Made by a program: the position numbers and the translations under genes. A stretch of DNA of 17,229 nt from assembly GCA_030674155.1 (NCBI GenBank), contig JASPKP010004659.1, positions 1 to 17,229 on the forward strand. Reading direction: 5' to 3'. Source of the stretch: Stramonita haemastoma (taxonomy: Eukaryota; Mollusca; Gastropoda; Neogastropoda; Muricidae). The notes beneath the pieces are model-generated. The model saw only the letters and a program-made list of their open reading frames with translations, had not been told where the DNA came from and made no database searches. Shown here piece after piece: positions 7,778 through 17,112 of this stretch. How positions within the stretch are numbered: the stretch's first letter is position 1; each line of letters begins with the position of its first letter.

Positions 7778-10502
7778 AGGAGTAGCCATCATCATGAAGA
7801 AAGGAATAGAGAAGTGCCTGATGGAGTGGAAACCTATCAACAACAGGTTGATGAAGATAAGAATGAAGGGGAGACACATTAACACCACTATCATCCAATG
7901 CTATGCACCAACTAACGACAGTGCAGAAGAAGACAAAGACGAATTCTATGCACAACTACAAGCAGAACTGGAAGATATCCCAAGCCATGACATGAAGATT
8001 GTAATGGGCGACCTGAACGCAAAAGTTGGAAATAACAACATAGGCCAAGAAAGAGCCATGGGAAAGGAAGGATGTGGCACCATGAATGACAACGGAGAGA
8101 GACTGGTGGAACTCTGCATGACAAACAGCCTCATTATTGGAGGGACACTGTTTACACACCCTGATATCCACAAGCTTACCTGGTGCTCCCCCAATGGAAG
8201 AGACAAGAACCAGATCGACCACCTGATGATCAATGGGACATGGAGAAGATCGCTGCTAGATGTAAGAGTAAAGAGGGGAGCTGATGTTGGCAGTGACCAC
8301 CACCTTGTCACTGCCATCCTCAAAGTAAAGCTGAGGAAAAATATATCTAGGAAACTGAGACAACAACAGTTTGATGTGGAGAAGCTGCGTGACACCAAAG
8401 CAAAGAGTGCTTTCATCCTTCAGCTGAAAAACAAGTTCCAAGCACTGGTGGATGCTGAAAATTACGCACAACCGGACATGACTGGTATTAACACCATGTG
8501 GGAACAAGTCAAAACAGCCTACACACAAGCCAGCGAAACATGCTTAGGACAGAGACAGAGGAAGAGGAAAAAGTGGATCACAACAGACACCTGGCAGGCC
8601 ATTGAGAACAGGAGAGAACTGAAGAAGAAAATTTTGGAAACCAAGTCCGAGAGAATAAGAGAGAGGTTCAAACAACAGTATAGAGAGGCAGACCAAACTG
8701 TGAAGAAGATGGCAAGAGCAGACAAACGAGCCTACTTGGATGATATTGCAAGCCAAGCAGAAGAGGCCGCCGCCAAAGGAGAACAAGGACAGGTGTTTAA
8801 GATCACCAAAATTGTCAGTGGCAAATACCGGGAAAACACCGAGACGCCGATTGAAGACAAACAGGGCCGACTCCTTACCACAGAAGCAGAACAAGATGCT
8901 AGATGGGCAGAACATTTCAACGAAGTTCTCAACAGACCGCCACCAACTGAAGAGGCGGATGTACAAGACCCTGATGCCGACCTCAGTGTTAACACCACTC
9001 CACCAGAGAAGAAAGAAATTATAACAGCCATCAGATCTCTCAAGAACGGAAAAGCCCCTGGCCAGGACAACCTAAATGCAGAGCTCTTCAAAGCAGACAC
9101 AGAGTTTGCAGCCACGGTTCTACAACCACTCTTTACAGCTATATGGGAGGAGAAACAGCTACCAGAAGACTGGACAAAAGGAGTCATCGTGAAGATCCCA
9201 AAGAAAGGAGCCCTGAGCAACTGTAACAATTGGAGAGGAATCACTCTGCTATCTATTCCCAGCAAGATCCTAGCAAAAATAATAATTAAACGAATCTCAG
9301 AAGCAGTGGACCAACAACTCAGAAAAGAACAGGCAGGTTTTCGACCAGGAAGAGGATGCACAGATCAGATCTTTACCCTGCGCAACATCATCGAACAGTG
9401 CACGGAATGGCAGAGACAGCTGTACATCAACTTTGTAGACTTTGAGAAAGCCTTTGACAGCATACATCGAAAAAGTCTATGGTGCATACTCCGAGCATAT
9501 GGAATACCGCAGGAGATTGTACAAGTCATTAAGAGCTTCTACAAAAACTTCACATGCAGAGTAGGAAACAGTGAAACCAGCTTCAGTGTAAAGACCGGCG
9601 TCAGACAAGGCTGCCCCATGTCGGCACTGCTCTTCAACCTGACAATCGACTGGGTGATGAGACAGACAACAGCTGACCAGCCGCGGGGCATCAGATGGAC
9701 CCCTTTCACAACACTTGAAGACCTAGATTTTGCTGACGATCTGGCACTGCTCTCACACACCCACCATCATATCCAGGAGAAGACATCCCGTCTCAACACT
9801 TTTGCCCAGCAAGTAGGCCTGAAAATCAGCCAGAAGAAGACAGAGGTGATGATGCTAAACGTTCAGAATCCCTCTCCTGTCACAGTGAACGGAGAAGATC
9901 TGCCAACAACTGAAGAGTTCACATACCTTGGGAGTATTGTCAGGCATGATGGCGGAGCAAGCAGTGACATCAAAAACCGCATCAACAAAGCAAGAGCTGC
10001 CTACAGAAATCTGAACAATGTGTGGAAGTCATCCCAATACAGCACAAAGACCAAACTAAGACTGTATCAGAGCTGCGTACTTTCCACCCTCCTGTATGGT
10101 GCAGAATGCTGGAGGATGACTGAGAATGACATTAACAAACTGTCTACATTCCACACGAAGAATCTCAGGAGAATACTGCGCATCTTCTGGCCTGAGACCA
10201 TCTCCAACCAAGAACTCCTGGCCCGCTGCGACCAAGAAAATATAGATACCATCATTATGCAAAGACGATGGAGATGGATAGGACACATCAGCCGACGGGA
10301 ACAAGGGAACATCGCCCGAACAGCCCTCCACTGGACACCAGACGGAAAACGCAGGCGAGGACGACCCAAGAACACCTGGCGTCGGACAATAGAAACAGAG
10401 CTGAAGACCCTCCAACACTCCTGGGGAACCATTCAGAAACTGGCCCAAGACAGGCAGGAGTGGAGAACCTTTGTTGCTGCCCTACATGCCAAGAAGGCAT
10501 AA
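7740..10502 (+). CDS. RTE-like LINE polyprotein: endonuclease C-terminal part and reverse transcriptase
   Basis: A 920-residue open frame in the LINE. It copies element RNA into DNA at a nick made by its own endonuclease (target-primed reverse transcription). Endonuclease motifs seen: QCYAPTND, GDLNAKVG (about residues 90-97), QIDHLMI and SDHHLV (about 185-190). RT motifs in order: KNGKAPGQDNLNAE, NWRGITLLSIPSKI, QAGFRPGRGCTDQ (about 530), INFVDFEKAFDSIH (about 565), GVRQGCPMSALLF (about 620) and the catalytic FADD (664-667). A thumb-like block (YLGSIVRHDGGASSDIKNRI) and a C-terminal RRWRWIGHISRRE...GKRRRGRPKNTWRR block follow, typical of this group. No stop or gap occurs in these 2.7 kb, so the insertion is young. 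The true protein starts upstream at 7514 but is cut off by the frameshift at about 7730, so this copy is probably not able to move by itself. Confidence 0.93.
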   Translation: MLYSGRRDNQHREGVAIIMKKGIEKCLMEWKPINNRLMKIRMKGRHINTTIIQCYAPTNDSAEEDKDEFYAQLQAELEDIPSHDMKIVMGDLNAKVGNNNIGQERAMGKEGCGTMNDNGERLVELCMTNSLIIGGTLFTHPDIHKLTWCSPNGRDKNQIDHLMINGTWRRSLLDVRVKRGADVGSDHHLVTAILKVKLRKNISRKLRQQQFDVEKLRDTKAKSAFILQLKNKFQALVDAENYAQPDMTGINTMWEQVKTAYTQASETCLGQRQRKRKKWITTDTWQAIENRRELKKKILETKSERIRERFKQQYREADQTVKKMARADKRAYLDDIASQAEEAAAKGEQGQVFKITKIVSGKYRENTETPIEDKQGRLLTTEAEQDARWAEHFNEVLNRPPPTEEADVQDPDADLSVNTTPPEKKEIITAIRSLKNGKAPGQDNLNAELFKADTEFAATVLQPLFTAIWEEKQLPEDWTKGVIVKIPKKGALSNCNNWRGITLLSIPSKILAKIIIKRISEAVDQQLRKEQAGFRPGRGCTDQIFTLRNIIEQCTEWQRQLYINFVDFEKAFDSIHRKSLWCILRAYGIPQEIVQVIKSFYKNFTCRVGNSETSFSVKTGVRQGCPMSALLFNLTIDWVMRQTTADQPRGIRWTPFTTLEDLDFADDLALLSHTHHHIQEKTSRLNTFAQQVGLKISQKKTEVMMLNVQNPSPVTVNGEDLPTTEEFTYLGSIVRHDGGASSDIKNRINKARAAYRNLNNVWKSSQYSTKTKLRLYQSCVLSTLLYGAECWRMTENDINKLSTFHTKNLRRILRIFWPETISNQELLARCDQENIDTIIMQRRWRWIGHISRREQGNIARTALHWTPDGKRRRGRPKNTWRRTIETELKTLQHSWGTIQKLAQDRQEWRTFVAALHAKKA

Positions 10503-10518
10503 AAAGGCTTTGGATTGG

Positions 10519-10574
10519 ATGGACCATGAACTGCTATGCAGAAAACTATCATTGTGTGGCATATCTGACAACAG

Positions 10575-10576
<2 letters not shown>
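10519..10576 (+). pseudogene. Decayed LINE reverse-transcriptase fragment, right part, with second TSD copy
   Basis: Starts with the second ATGGACCATGAACTGC (10519-10534) and continues as DHELLCRKLSLCGISDNS, the natural continuation of the FVDFAKAFDVMDHEL seen at 7227-7276. The older element is then lost at the AT microsatellite. The 15 bp before the repeat also resemble the left flank, so the duplication may originally have been longer, or the resemblance is chance. Confidence 0.82.
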
Positions 10577-10633
<57 letters not shown>

Positions 10634-10638
10634 ATATA

Positions 10639-10702
<64 letters not shown>
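10577..10702 (+). repeat. Compound (AT)n-(GT)n microsatellite
   Basis: AT array to 10639, then TG array to 10702. Confidence 0.96.
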
Positions 10703-10705
<3 letters not shown>

Positions 10706-11179
10706 TTTGCATTTCAACATCTGTGCTCCCTCCCATCTGTGCCCCCTTCCTTTACTTCCTGGCAATGGCCGGCATACTAAATTATGACCACATTGATCTT
10801 CTGCAGAGGTCAGTTAGCCTGGCTTAAGGAGTTCAGAATGACAGAACTGACTGCCCTGTTCGTGCAGTGACTGGAATATCTTACAAAACTCGTTACTGTA
10901 GGCCGACCATACTTTTTATCAGCAAGCACATCTGTGATTCAAACTCCTGAAATCTGATGGAAGGAAGCTAACTACATACCATAATTATAATATAATTTTA
11001 TATTATAAAATGAATGATATGCCTATTTTGGCAAAAAGGTTGTAATTTCAGTTGTATTTGGTAAAAAGGTGAACATTGAACACATGGGAGTTAACTCTTC
11101 ACACAACACCAAGTTATCGAAAACATCACAACATTAGGCCTAGGCTGCAAGTGAATCTTTGAATTACATTTGTATCACT
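10703..11179 (+). promoter_or_regulatory. Upstream region of the MARNEEK gene (promoter and 5' UTR not resolved)
   Basis: 477 bp without a recognisable gene. It holds an 11-bp perfect AT-rich inverted repeat (TTATAATATAA at 10985-10995 with TTATATTATAA at 10998-11008). A near-repeat of TTTGGCAAAAAGGT / TTTGGTAAAAAGGT lies at about 11028-11072. The transcription start must lie here or further left, but no clear TATA or initiator can be chosen. Confidence 0.3.
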
Positions 11180-11246
11180 ATGGCTAGAAACGAAGAAAAG
11201 CAGCTCGCCCGACTCAACCGATACTACCTCGAAAAACAAAAACAAG
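11180..11246 (+). CDS. MARNEEK protein (ISY1-like), coding exon 1
   Basis: ATG at 11180 opens MARNEEKQLARLNRYYLEKQ and two more residues, then one base of a split codon and a strong 5' splice site AG|GTAAGT at 11247. The four exons (11180-11246, 12314-12348, 15369-15443, 17166 on) join in phase to at least 80 residues with no stop. The start MARNxEK, a Leu/Arg/Tyr helix, then RP, K-W-x3-I-x3-I-x3-V-x-Q and KI-x-EF-x-D-x-I-x2-L match the spacing of the N-terminal region of ISY1, a nuclear spliceosome-associated protein (NineTeen-complex context). Identity outside these positions is low, so a separate paralogous family is possible. The C-terminal part is outside the window. Confidence 0.8.
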
Positions 11247-11574
11247 GTAAGTATTATTTTTTTTAAAGAAGAGTACCATATCGATTTGGGACCAGAACTT
11301 TGCTTAGGAGAGACTCCTGTCTTGCTGGGGTTTTGATCTGATTCCTGTCATGTATTTTTTTTTATGTAACTGATCTTGAGACTTTTTGTCAAGAATTAAT
11401 CTGTAATACTGACCTGCTTCTAAAAATTGTAATGAATGATATAGTATGGGTGATTGGTTGTTTATCTATATGTATAATATCTATCATTTTGTTGTTTGGT
11501 TTTGGGTTTTGTTTGTTTCCTTTTGTTGTTGTTGGTTTTGGTTTTGTTGTGTTTTAGGGGGTTTTGCTTTTGAT

Positions 11575-11672
11575 AGGACTCCCAAATCAGGACAAGGGCC
11601 TGATAAAAAAAAATTGTGAATGTTTATCTGTCACCCTCGAAAAATAAAGATCATGCATTCATTCAGTTCATT
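11575..11672 (+). mobile_element. Possible 3' end of a LINE (UTR and ATTC tail)
   Basis: GGACAAGGGCCTGATAAAAA, then AATAAA (11643-11648) and ATTCATTCAGTTCATTC. This is the usual look of a LINE 3' UTR ending in a short tandem tail. No coding part is attached, so the call is weak. Confidence 0.3.
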
Positions 11673-12158
11673 CTATCGATCTTAGTATCTATGAGTATGA
11701 ATACCATAGTCTGGCAACTATTTCTGAGGTTTTCCCTCAGGAATCCAGCCGGGTTCATACTTTGGATTTTTTGCAGATGTAAAAATTTTAATTAACTTTT
11801 TTAAATACTTAAGAAAAGTTCTACACACATGTATACAGCCATCAGGCAGAAACACAACTTTTACAGGCGGTGTCTGTATAAAACTAAAGCTCTATTGTTT
11901 TAAGAAAAGTCGGTAAGTTATGGCAGTTGTGTGGATACTGGATAGTTTGAGTGAGGATAATACTTTTCTTTCCATTTTATGATTTTGACTTTGTTTTTCT
12001 TTTCTCATAGTACGAAGTATACATTTGGGTTTTTTAAAAAAATTTTGTTAATTCTTTTAGAACTACCAGAACTTTTTTCATTCAGCCATCTTAATTGCAC
12101 TTATTTATGCTTTATTCATTAGTTTTGGGGTAAAGGGGAAAAAATCATATGTTAACAA

Positions 12159-12255
12159 TTTTATTTATTTATTTATTCTTTTATATTGAAGATAACGGAA
12201 TAAGCAATTATACGCTTTTTTAACATCCATCCCCCGTGTGTATACAGCTTTGTAA

Positions 12256-12256
<1 letters not shown>
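12159..12256 (-). mobile_element. Truncated antisense SINE (copy C), tail half
   Basis: Matches the tail half of copy A: the (TTTA)n TTCTTTTATAT start, GATAACGGAATAAGCA, CATCCATCCCCCGTGTGTA and GCTTTGTAAAT. It then turns directly into (GT)n at 12257. Confidence 0.8.
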
Positions 12257-12290
<34 letters not shown>

Positions 12291-12310
12291 TGTGTCTGTG
12301 TCTGTGTGTG
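12257..12310 (+). repeat. (GT)n microsatellite abutting the exon 2 splice acceptor
   Basis: GT array with TCTGTG interruptions, ending three bases before the exon (CAG at 12311-12313). Confidence 0.95.
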
Positions 12311-12313
12311 CAG

Positions 12314-12348
12314 AGGAACTGAAAAAACGCCCTCCTCGACCACGACTG
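12314..12348 (+). CDS. MARNEEK protein (ISY1-like), coding exon 2 (35-nt microexon)
   Basis: Acceptor GTGCAG|AG and donor TG|GTAAGA. The exon completes the split Glu codon and encodes EELKKRPPRPRL, a basic Pro-rich linker (residues 23-34), ending in phase 0. Its upstream tract is (TG)n with few C, not a normal pyrimidine tract. Skipping it would shift the frame, since 35 is not a multiple of 3. Confidence 0.83.
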
Positions 12349-14439
12349 GTAAGAATTTTTTTTTTTTTTTAAACCTTGAACCTTTTTATTGTTTTATTTT
12401 AGAAAGTTAGATTTTTCTTGTTTTAAGTTCTTATTTATTTTTTCTTGATTTGATTTTGAGGTTTTAAAAAATTGCTGTCATGATTATTTCCTGGAAATAA
12501 GGAAGTCAGACCCAGTATTCCGGATTTGCTTCCAAAATTCTTTGGACACCAGGATATTTAATACAGAATCAAACACCTCACCTCACCTATTTCATAGTCT
12601 AGTAGACCATTGAGGAACCACTGAAGATTTTTGCAACCAGCTTCATCCAGATTCCTGGTTGCTGGTAAGTAAAACAGTTTCAAAAGAATCTGTCGGGTCA
12701 CTTTCTCCAACATTTATTTTATATTGAAGTCTTTTCACTTAGTGGTTAAACCTTAGCCAGAAAGTGAATTGAAAAATTATAAGTCCTTTGAGCAGTGGGG
12801 TAGGGGGAAGAAATCTTTTTAGTGTATTGTTTCTTTCTTTGACTTCATAGTTCATTAGTTTTATACAAAACTGGCAAAAGGGACTCTAGTTCAGAGTGAG
12901 TTCCTTGTGAAAGTGCCTCTAACGTACAACACAAAACAAAAATCTGCTTGAGGCAAAATCCTTGCTTATTGTTATGTTTATTATCACATTGACAATCAGG
13001 GAGGGGTTATTTGTTGTTGATTTTGGTTTTGTTGTTGTTGTTGCTTTGTGGTTTTTTTTTGGGGGGGGATCTTTTTGTTGTTTTTCATAAAAAAGTGTGT
13101 AATATACAGAATATAAATTTGTGTTTTTGTGTGCAAGGGCAGAAGAGAGGAAAAAAACAGCTCTAGTCTGTGTTTGTGCGTGGTTGAGTACATGTACAGA
13201 TATTATTTGATTCTTGGGTGTGTGTATGTGTACGCATGCGTGCGTGCATGTGTGAATAATCTTATGTAACCAGGTGGTTTTGTGTAGCTCTTATGTGTGA
13301 GAGCTTGTTGGGCATTTAGTTTAGGTTAGAAACAGCTAAACAGATATTTGGTGTGGTCAGAACACATAAGATCTTCTGTTCATTTTATAAAGTATGGTAG
13401 TTTGATATGGGTATGATATATTTGTATTTTTATATGTATGTTATTTTGTTTTTATGATTTCATTGTTAGTGGGATGAGATGAGATATATTTTATTGTAAT
13501 GATTTTGGATCAAGAGAGATAACTCTACTTTGCATTTTGAACACAAAGAATCAGCCTGATATAGAAAAGAAAATCTTTAATAACAACTTTAATAAATCAT
13601 ATTATCTATTCATATTCAGGGATATGATTGTTGAAGGCCTGATCTCGACTCGATTCAACTCAACCACAGTGAAGATTCTCTATTTTTATTGTAAATTAAT
13701 ATTTTCACCTATTACATCATATCAGCATAAGACCATTGAAATCGCGATCGGCAAAAGTGGTTCTAATTCATAAGTAAAGAAATATTTTATATATTGAAGT
13801 GTGCGATTGAGAATCGTGTGTAATAAACTTTATTTAGATAAATGAAATATAATTTAATTTAGGTTGCAGTAGATTGTAAGGCATATGATGGTTTGAACAC
13901 GATGATTAGCCTAACGCTCGTTCTTTGTTTTAACAAATTTGAATTTCGTCGAACTGAATTTTATAAAATGCAGACATTAAATTATCGATCCATGGTATAT
14001 TTTGGGTTTATATATGAATGAATATTAGGTTAGATTATGTTAATATAGATGATTTGTATTATTAGAGATTGTTCATTTTTTCGATGCACGAACTACTTCG
14101 CAAGCAATGCGCACGCATTAGATCAGGAATTGTGTTTTCGCATCGCTATTTAATTATTAATATCTCATCTCATGGACACTGCTAGCTAATAACATGCATA
14201 TGTATACAATTTGTGGATTATATTCTTTCTTTTATATTCATTAAGTATTAGGCTCTGCTGGACTCTTAGTGTTTTATTATTGAAAGTTTTAGTGTAAACC
14301 TGTTAAAAGTGTGTCTATTCAGAGGCTTTAATCGCCTTTAGCTTGCAGTTAGATAGTTGTTGTGTAAAGTACATTAGTGCATTTTAAAGCTTGTGTTTCC
14401 TAGTTTATTTTGATGTATAATATGTTTAGCTTTGTTGCG

Positions 14440-14777
14440 CGGACAGCGAGATAATCGCTGTTGAAGCCGCATAAGGAAACACAAATTTCCTCCATTTTAG
14501 GTTGAAAGTGGCCAAATTGTCTGCTCCTGCGCGGTGCTGTCTTTGCAGTCCGTGTGGAGGGTATATATTTAGGGGTGGTCAGTGTAGTTGGAGAGTGCAG
14601 AATAGGCATAGTAGGCCTAGGGTCCAGCAGAGCATAGGAGCGGAGCAGAGCGGTGGCCAAATAAAGAACAACCCACGCCCAGCTGCTGTTTTCACCTGAG
14701 TCTTCCTTTGCCTGGCTGTCGTACATTATTCCTCTACTTTCCCTGTCCTCTATATCCTTCCTATTCGACCCATCACA
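14440..14777 (+). mobile_element. LTR-like promoter/poly(A) block, possible solo LTR end
   Basis: Within an AT-rich intron a GC-richer block carries TATATATTTA (14562-14571) and AATAAA (14660-14665) about 95 bp later, the U3-R layout of an LTR. It may end ...CATCACA at 14777, followed by TTATT. The left end is not defined. TTATT followed by TG at 13203-13209 would give a 1.57-kb solo LTR with a 5-bp duplication, but that motif is expected by chance about once in several such stretches. No gag/pol is nearby. Confidence 0.35.
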
Positions 14778-14779
14778 TT

Positions 14780-14940
14780 ATTTTGTAGATAATGGAATAA
14801 GCGCTCATGTACTTTTTTTTAATCCAGTCCCCATGTGTAAGCAGTTTTGTAAATTTTGTCATCCATTCCCACCAGCACACAGTGGCCTACTTTTCCAAAA
14901 AGTGGAACAGGTTTTAATGTGTGCGCAAGATGTTCTCTGT
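14780..14940 (-). mobile_element. Truncated antisense SINE (copy D)
   Basis: Matches the copy A body from GATAATGGAATAAGC through TTGTAAATTTTGTCATC to GTGCGCAAGATGTTC, then becomes (GT)n. The tRNA head is missing. Confidence 0.82.
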
Positions 14941-14961
14941 GTGTGTGTGTGTATGTGTGTT
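14938..14961 (+). repeat. (GT)n microsatellite between SINE copies D and E
   Basis: CTGTGTGTGTGTGTGTATGTGTG, starting where copy A has the GCGTGCGTTCGC segment. Confidence 0.9.
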
Positions 14962-15150
14962 TTATTTTTTTTAATTTTTTGTTCATTCTTTTATATCGAG
15001 GATAATGGAATAAGCACTCATGTGCTTTTTTTACATCTAGTCCCCGTGTGTATGCAGTTTTGTAAATCTTGTCATCTGTTCCCACTGGCACACAATGGCC
15101 TACTCCTATGAAAAGCAGAACAGGTTTTAACGTCTGGGCAAGATGTTATC
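14962..15150 (-). mobile_element. Truncated antisense SINE (copy E)
   Basis: From the TTCTTTTATATCGAGGATAA start to GGGCAAGATGTTATC, then (GT)n. Same orientation and same truncation point as copy D, directly following it. Confidence 0.83.
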
Positions 15151-15154
15151 TGTT

Positions 15155-15191
<37 letters not shown>

Positions 15192-15219
15192 GATCTTCAG
15201 TTTAACATCTATTCACATT

Positions 15220-15294
<75 letters not shown>
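15151..15294 (+). repeat. Two (GT)n arrays
   Basis: GT/GTTT array at 15151-15192 and a longer GT array at 15222-15294, separated by about 30 bp of unique sequence. Confidence 0.95.
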
Positions 15295-15296
<2 letters not shown>

Positions 15297-15368
15297 CAGT
15301 CTGACTTACTTTTAGACAGACATGAATCAGTGAATTCTTCATATAATCAGTCAGTCTTGTGATTTCAG

Positions 15369-15443
15369 GACACCTTAAACACCCCGAGAGACTTACGGAA
15401 GTGGCTGCCTACCATCACTCGAGACATCGAATTTTATGTCAAG
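15369..15443 (+). CDS. MARNEEK protein (ISY1-like), coding exon 3
   Basis: Acceptor TTTCAG|GAC and donor AAG|GTATTT. Exactly 25 codons in phase 0: DTLNTPRDLRKWLPTITRDI, then EFYVK (residues 35-59). The KW followed by Ile/Ile/Val at helical spacing is the part most like ISY1. Confidence 0.9.
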
Positions 15444-15640
15444 GTATTTTTGCAGTGTGTGAAACTATATGATTCATGTGCAAAGCTTTGGTTTAAACAA
15501 GAATTGTATTGAAGAAAGGTGTCACAAAACCACAAGCATAATCTTGGTCAGTAGGACACAAGTATGAGTCCTGTCACGATGATAATCATTTTTTTTTTCT
15601 TAAACATACATTGTCATTGTGACGAATAACTTCACAATAC

Positions 15641-16195
15641 TAACATTCTTCTTCTTCTCTTCTCTCGTTTGCTTTACACCATCAGATGTGTCTAGGAAAA
15701 ATAAAGGCGTGTCTTTTCCAGCTCCTCTCATGGGCCATACAGCTCAGTTTGCAGGGTTATCTCTGTTGGCCACACTTTCTTTCTCAGGTCGCTGAATAGT
15801 ATACACCTCTGAAGGATGTGCTCGCCTGTCTGGTTTTCTTTACCACAGGCACATAGGGGAGAAGGAGCGAGTTTTAGCTTTGTGGACATATGGGGATTTA
15901 CCCTGTTGTGCCCAATGTGGAGTCTTAGAATTATGACTTGTTCTTCTCTTTTGAGATGGTGGTGGTAGTCCTTTTCTACTCTAGGTTGGGCCATAGATTT
16001 GATGATTGTCTTCTTTTCATAGAAGGTGAGGCTGCTTTTGCACTGTTCTTTCTGTGCCCATTGTTTTGCAAGTTCATCTTTAGTTTGATGGTTCACTTGA
16101 TAATGACAATGATTATGATTGTGATGTGGGACACTTGCTGGATGCTGTGTAACAGGGGAACTTTTCAGCAGAGCAGTGTACTCAAGATACATAGT
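15641..16195 (-). mobile_element. 5'-truncated LINE 3' end (RNase H remnant and CCHC end), antisense in intron 3
   Basis: On the minus strand, 15728-16192 reads as 154 residues. TKDELAKQWAQKEQ looks like the end of an RNase H domain. RLHIGHNRVNPHMSTKLKLA, then PLCACGKENQTGEHILQRC (a C-x-C...H...C zinc-knuckle-like pattern) and LRKKVWP follow, the standard C-terminus of I/Jockey-type LINE proteins. A short 3' UTR ends in GAAGAAGAAG (about 15645-15655), a plausible tail. It is only the last part of an element and cannot be active. The right limit (about 16195) is where family resemblance stops. Confidence 0.8.
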
Positions 16196-16440
16196 GATAG
16201 GAATAGTGAGTCCACACCCAGTTCCAGCAATGGCAAAAATCAGTCAAGGTCTGAGGCAGCAGGCAAAAGCGGGAGGGGTAGTGTGGGTAGGGGGAGAAGG
16301 GAGGTGAAGAGAAGGAATGGAGTGGGCAGGAGGGGGCGTGGCCAAGTCAGCAGGGCCAGAAAAGTTGAATCAATGCATGATATTGAAATATGTGCATATG
16401 GATTTGATCAAATTGGTAAAGATGATCCCAAAGGAGACTT
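16196..16440 (+). other. Open G/A-rich block of unknown origin
   Basis: Stop-free in one + frame beyond this block (to 16516), with coding-looking composition: SNGKNQSRSEAAGKSGRG, then RARKVESMHDIEICAYGF and DQIGKDDPKGDFF. No clear splice sites bound it and no family is recognised. It could be a transposon fragment, a retrocopy fragment or chance. Confidence 0.25.
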
Positions 16441-16945
16441 TTTTTCACTCTTTTTTGTAGTTTGTTTTGTATTTCTTGGCCAGGAAATTTACTTTAGTGT
16501 CAGGCAAAAATTGTAATTTCTAATTAGGCATATTATGTAACATTAAGTAGTAAAAATTCTTAAAATCTGAATAGACATTCATATTCCTCATTTATTTTTC
16601 ATTAAAAAATACATATAAACACTTGTTTTTCTATCTCATATAGTTTTTGCGCCATAATTTTTGGTTTATCATGACCCCTAAAACTATATAAAAATTTCTG
16701 GCATTGGCAGGAACCTTAAATCAGATTTCACCTGGCTGCAAACTGGTTAAATGTATGCGTGATAAAACTGATACACAAATTGTGAGTGGAGATTGCAGAA
16801 GGGAAACTGACTAAAATACCAACTCTTCTTTTCAGGGGTGTCTGTTTTGAGATGTAAAAGAAGAAAAGATGCTGTAGTCATTCAGTGTTTACTCTAGCAG
16901 AGGACGGGAAAAACAAAATGTGTGAATTTTTTTTTTTTATCATGT

Positions 16946-17112
16946 GAAATGTGAAAGTCTTTTGATATCTCTCCACTGTACTGTATGCTTATAAAATGTG
17001 CGATTGTCTTTTTGATATCACTCCACTGTACTGTATGCTTATAAAATGTGCGATTGTCTTTTTGATATCACTCCACTGTACTGTTGCTTATAAAATGTGG
17101 GAATGTTTTTTT
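16946..17112 (+). repeat. 50-bp tandem repeat, about 3.3 copies
   Basis: GATATC recurs at 16964, 17014 and 17064, an exact 50-bp period. Units contain CTCCACTGTACTGTATGCTT and ATAAAATGTGCGATTGTC; the last is slightly decayed. It ends about 53 bp before exon 4. Confidence 0.95.

Larger units (their letters stand above)
7277..10518 (+). mobile_element. Nearly intact RTE-like non-LTR retrotransposon (3.24 kb)
   Basis: Bounded by 16-bp direct repeats. The layout is a structured GC-rich leader of about 237 bp (7277-7513), one coding region for endonuclease plus reverse transcriptase (7514-10502, broken once), and almost no 3' untranslated region (about 16 bp, ending TTGGATTGG, possibly a short tail repeat). 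The length, single APE-RT frame and minimal 3' end fit the RTE clade. The clade call is from general architecture and the C-terminal block, not a tree. Confidence 0.85.
11247..12313 (+). other. Intron 1 of the MARNEEK gene
   Basis: GT at 11247, AG at 12312-12313. Mostly AT- and T/G-rich. It contains a possible LINE 3' end (about 11575-11672) and a truncated antisense SINE with its GT array at the 3' end; otherwise nothing recognised. Confidence 0.85.
12349..15368 (+). other. Intron 2 of the MARNEEK gene
   Basis: 3.0 kb, GT...AG. 12349-14440 is AT-rich with no recognised gene or family. The right third holds an LTR-like block, two truncated SINEs and GT arrays. The acceptor region (TCAGTCTTGTGATTTCAG) is ordinary. 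Confidence 0.85.

Noticed and set aside
7912..10527. Many open frames antisense to the LINE
   Set aside because: They are shadows of the strong + strand reverse-transcriptase frame and contain no independent motifs.
13537..13773. Open + frame in intron 2
   Set aside because: It is AT-rich with no domain, and no splice sites in phase with the flanking exons.
14400..14726. Minus-strand open frame and + frame at 14502-14699 as genes
   Set aside because: No recognisable protein; the region is better explained by LTR-like signals.
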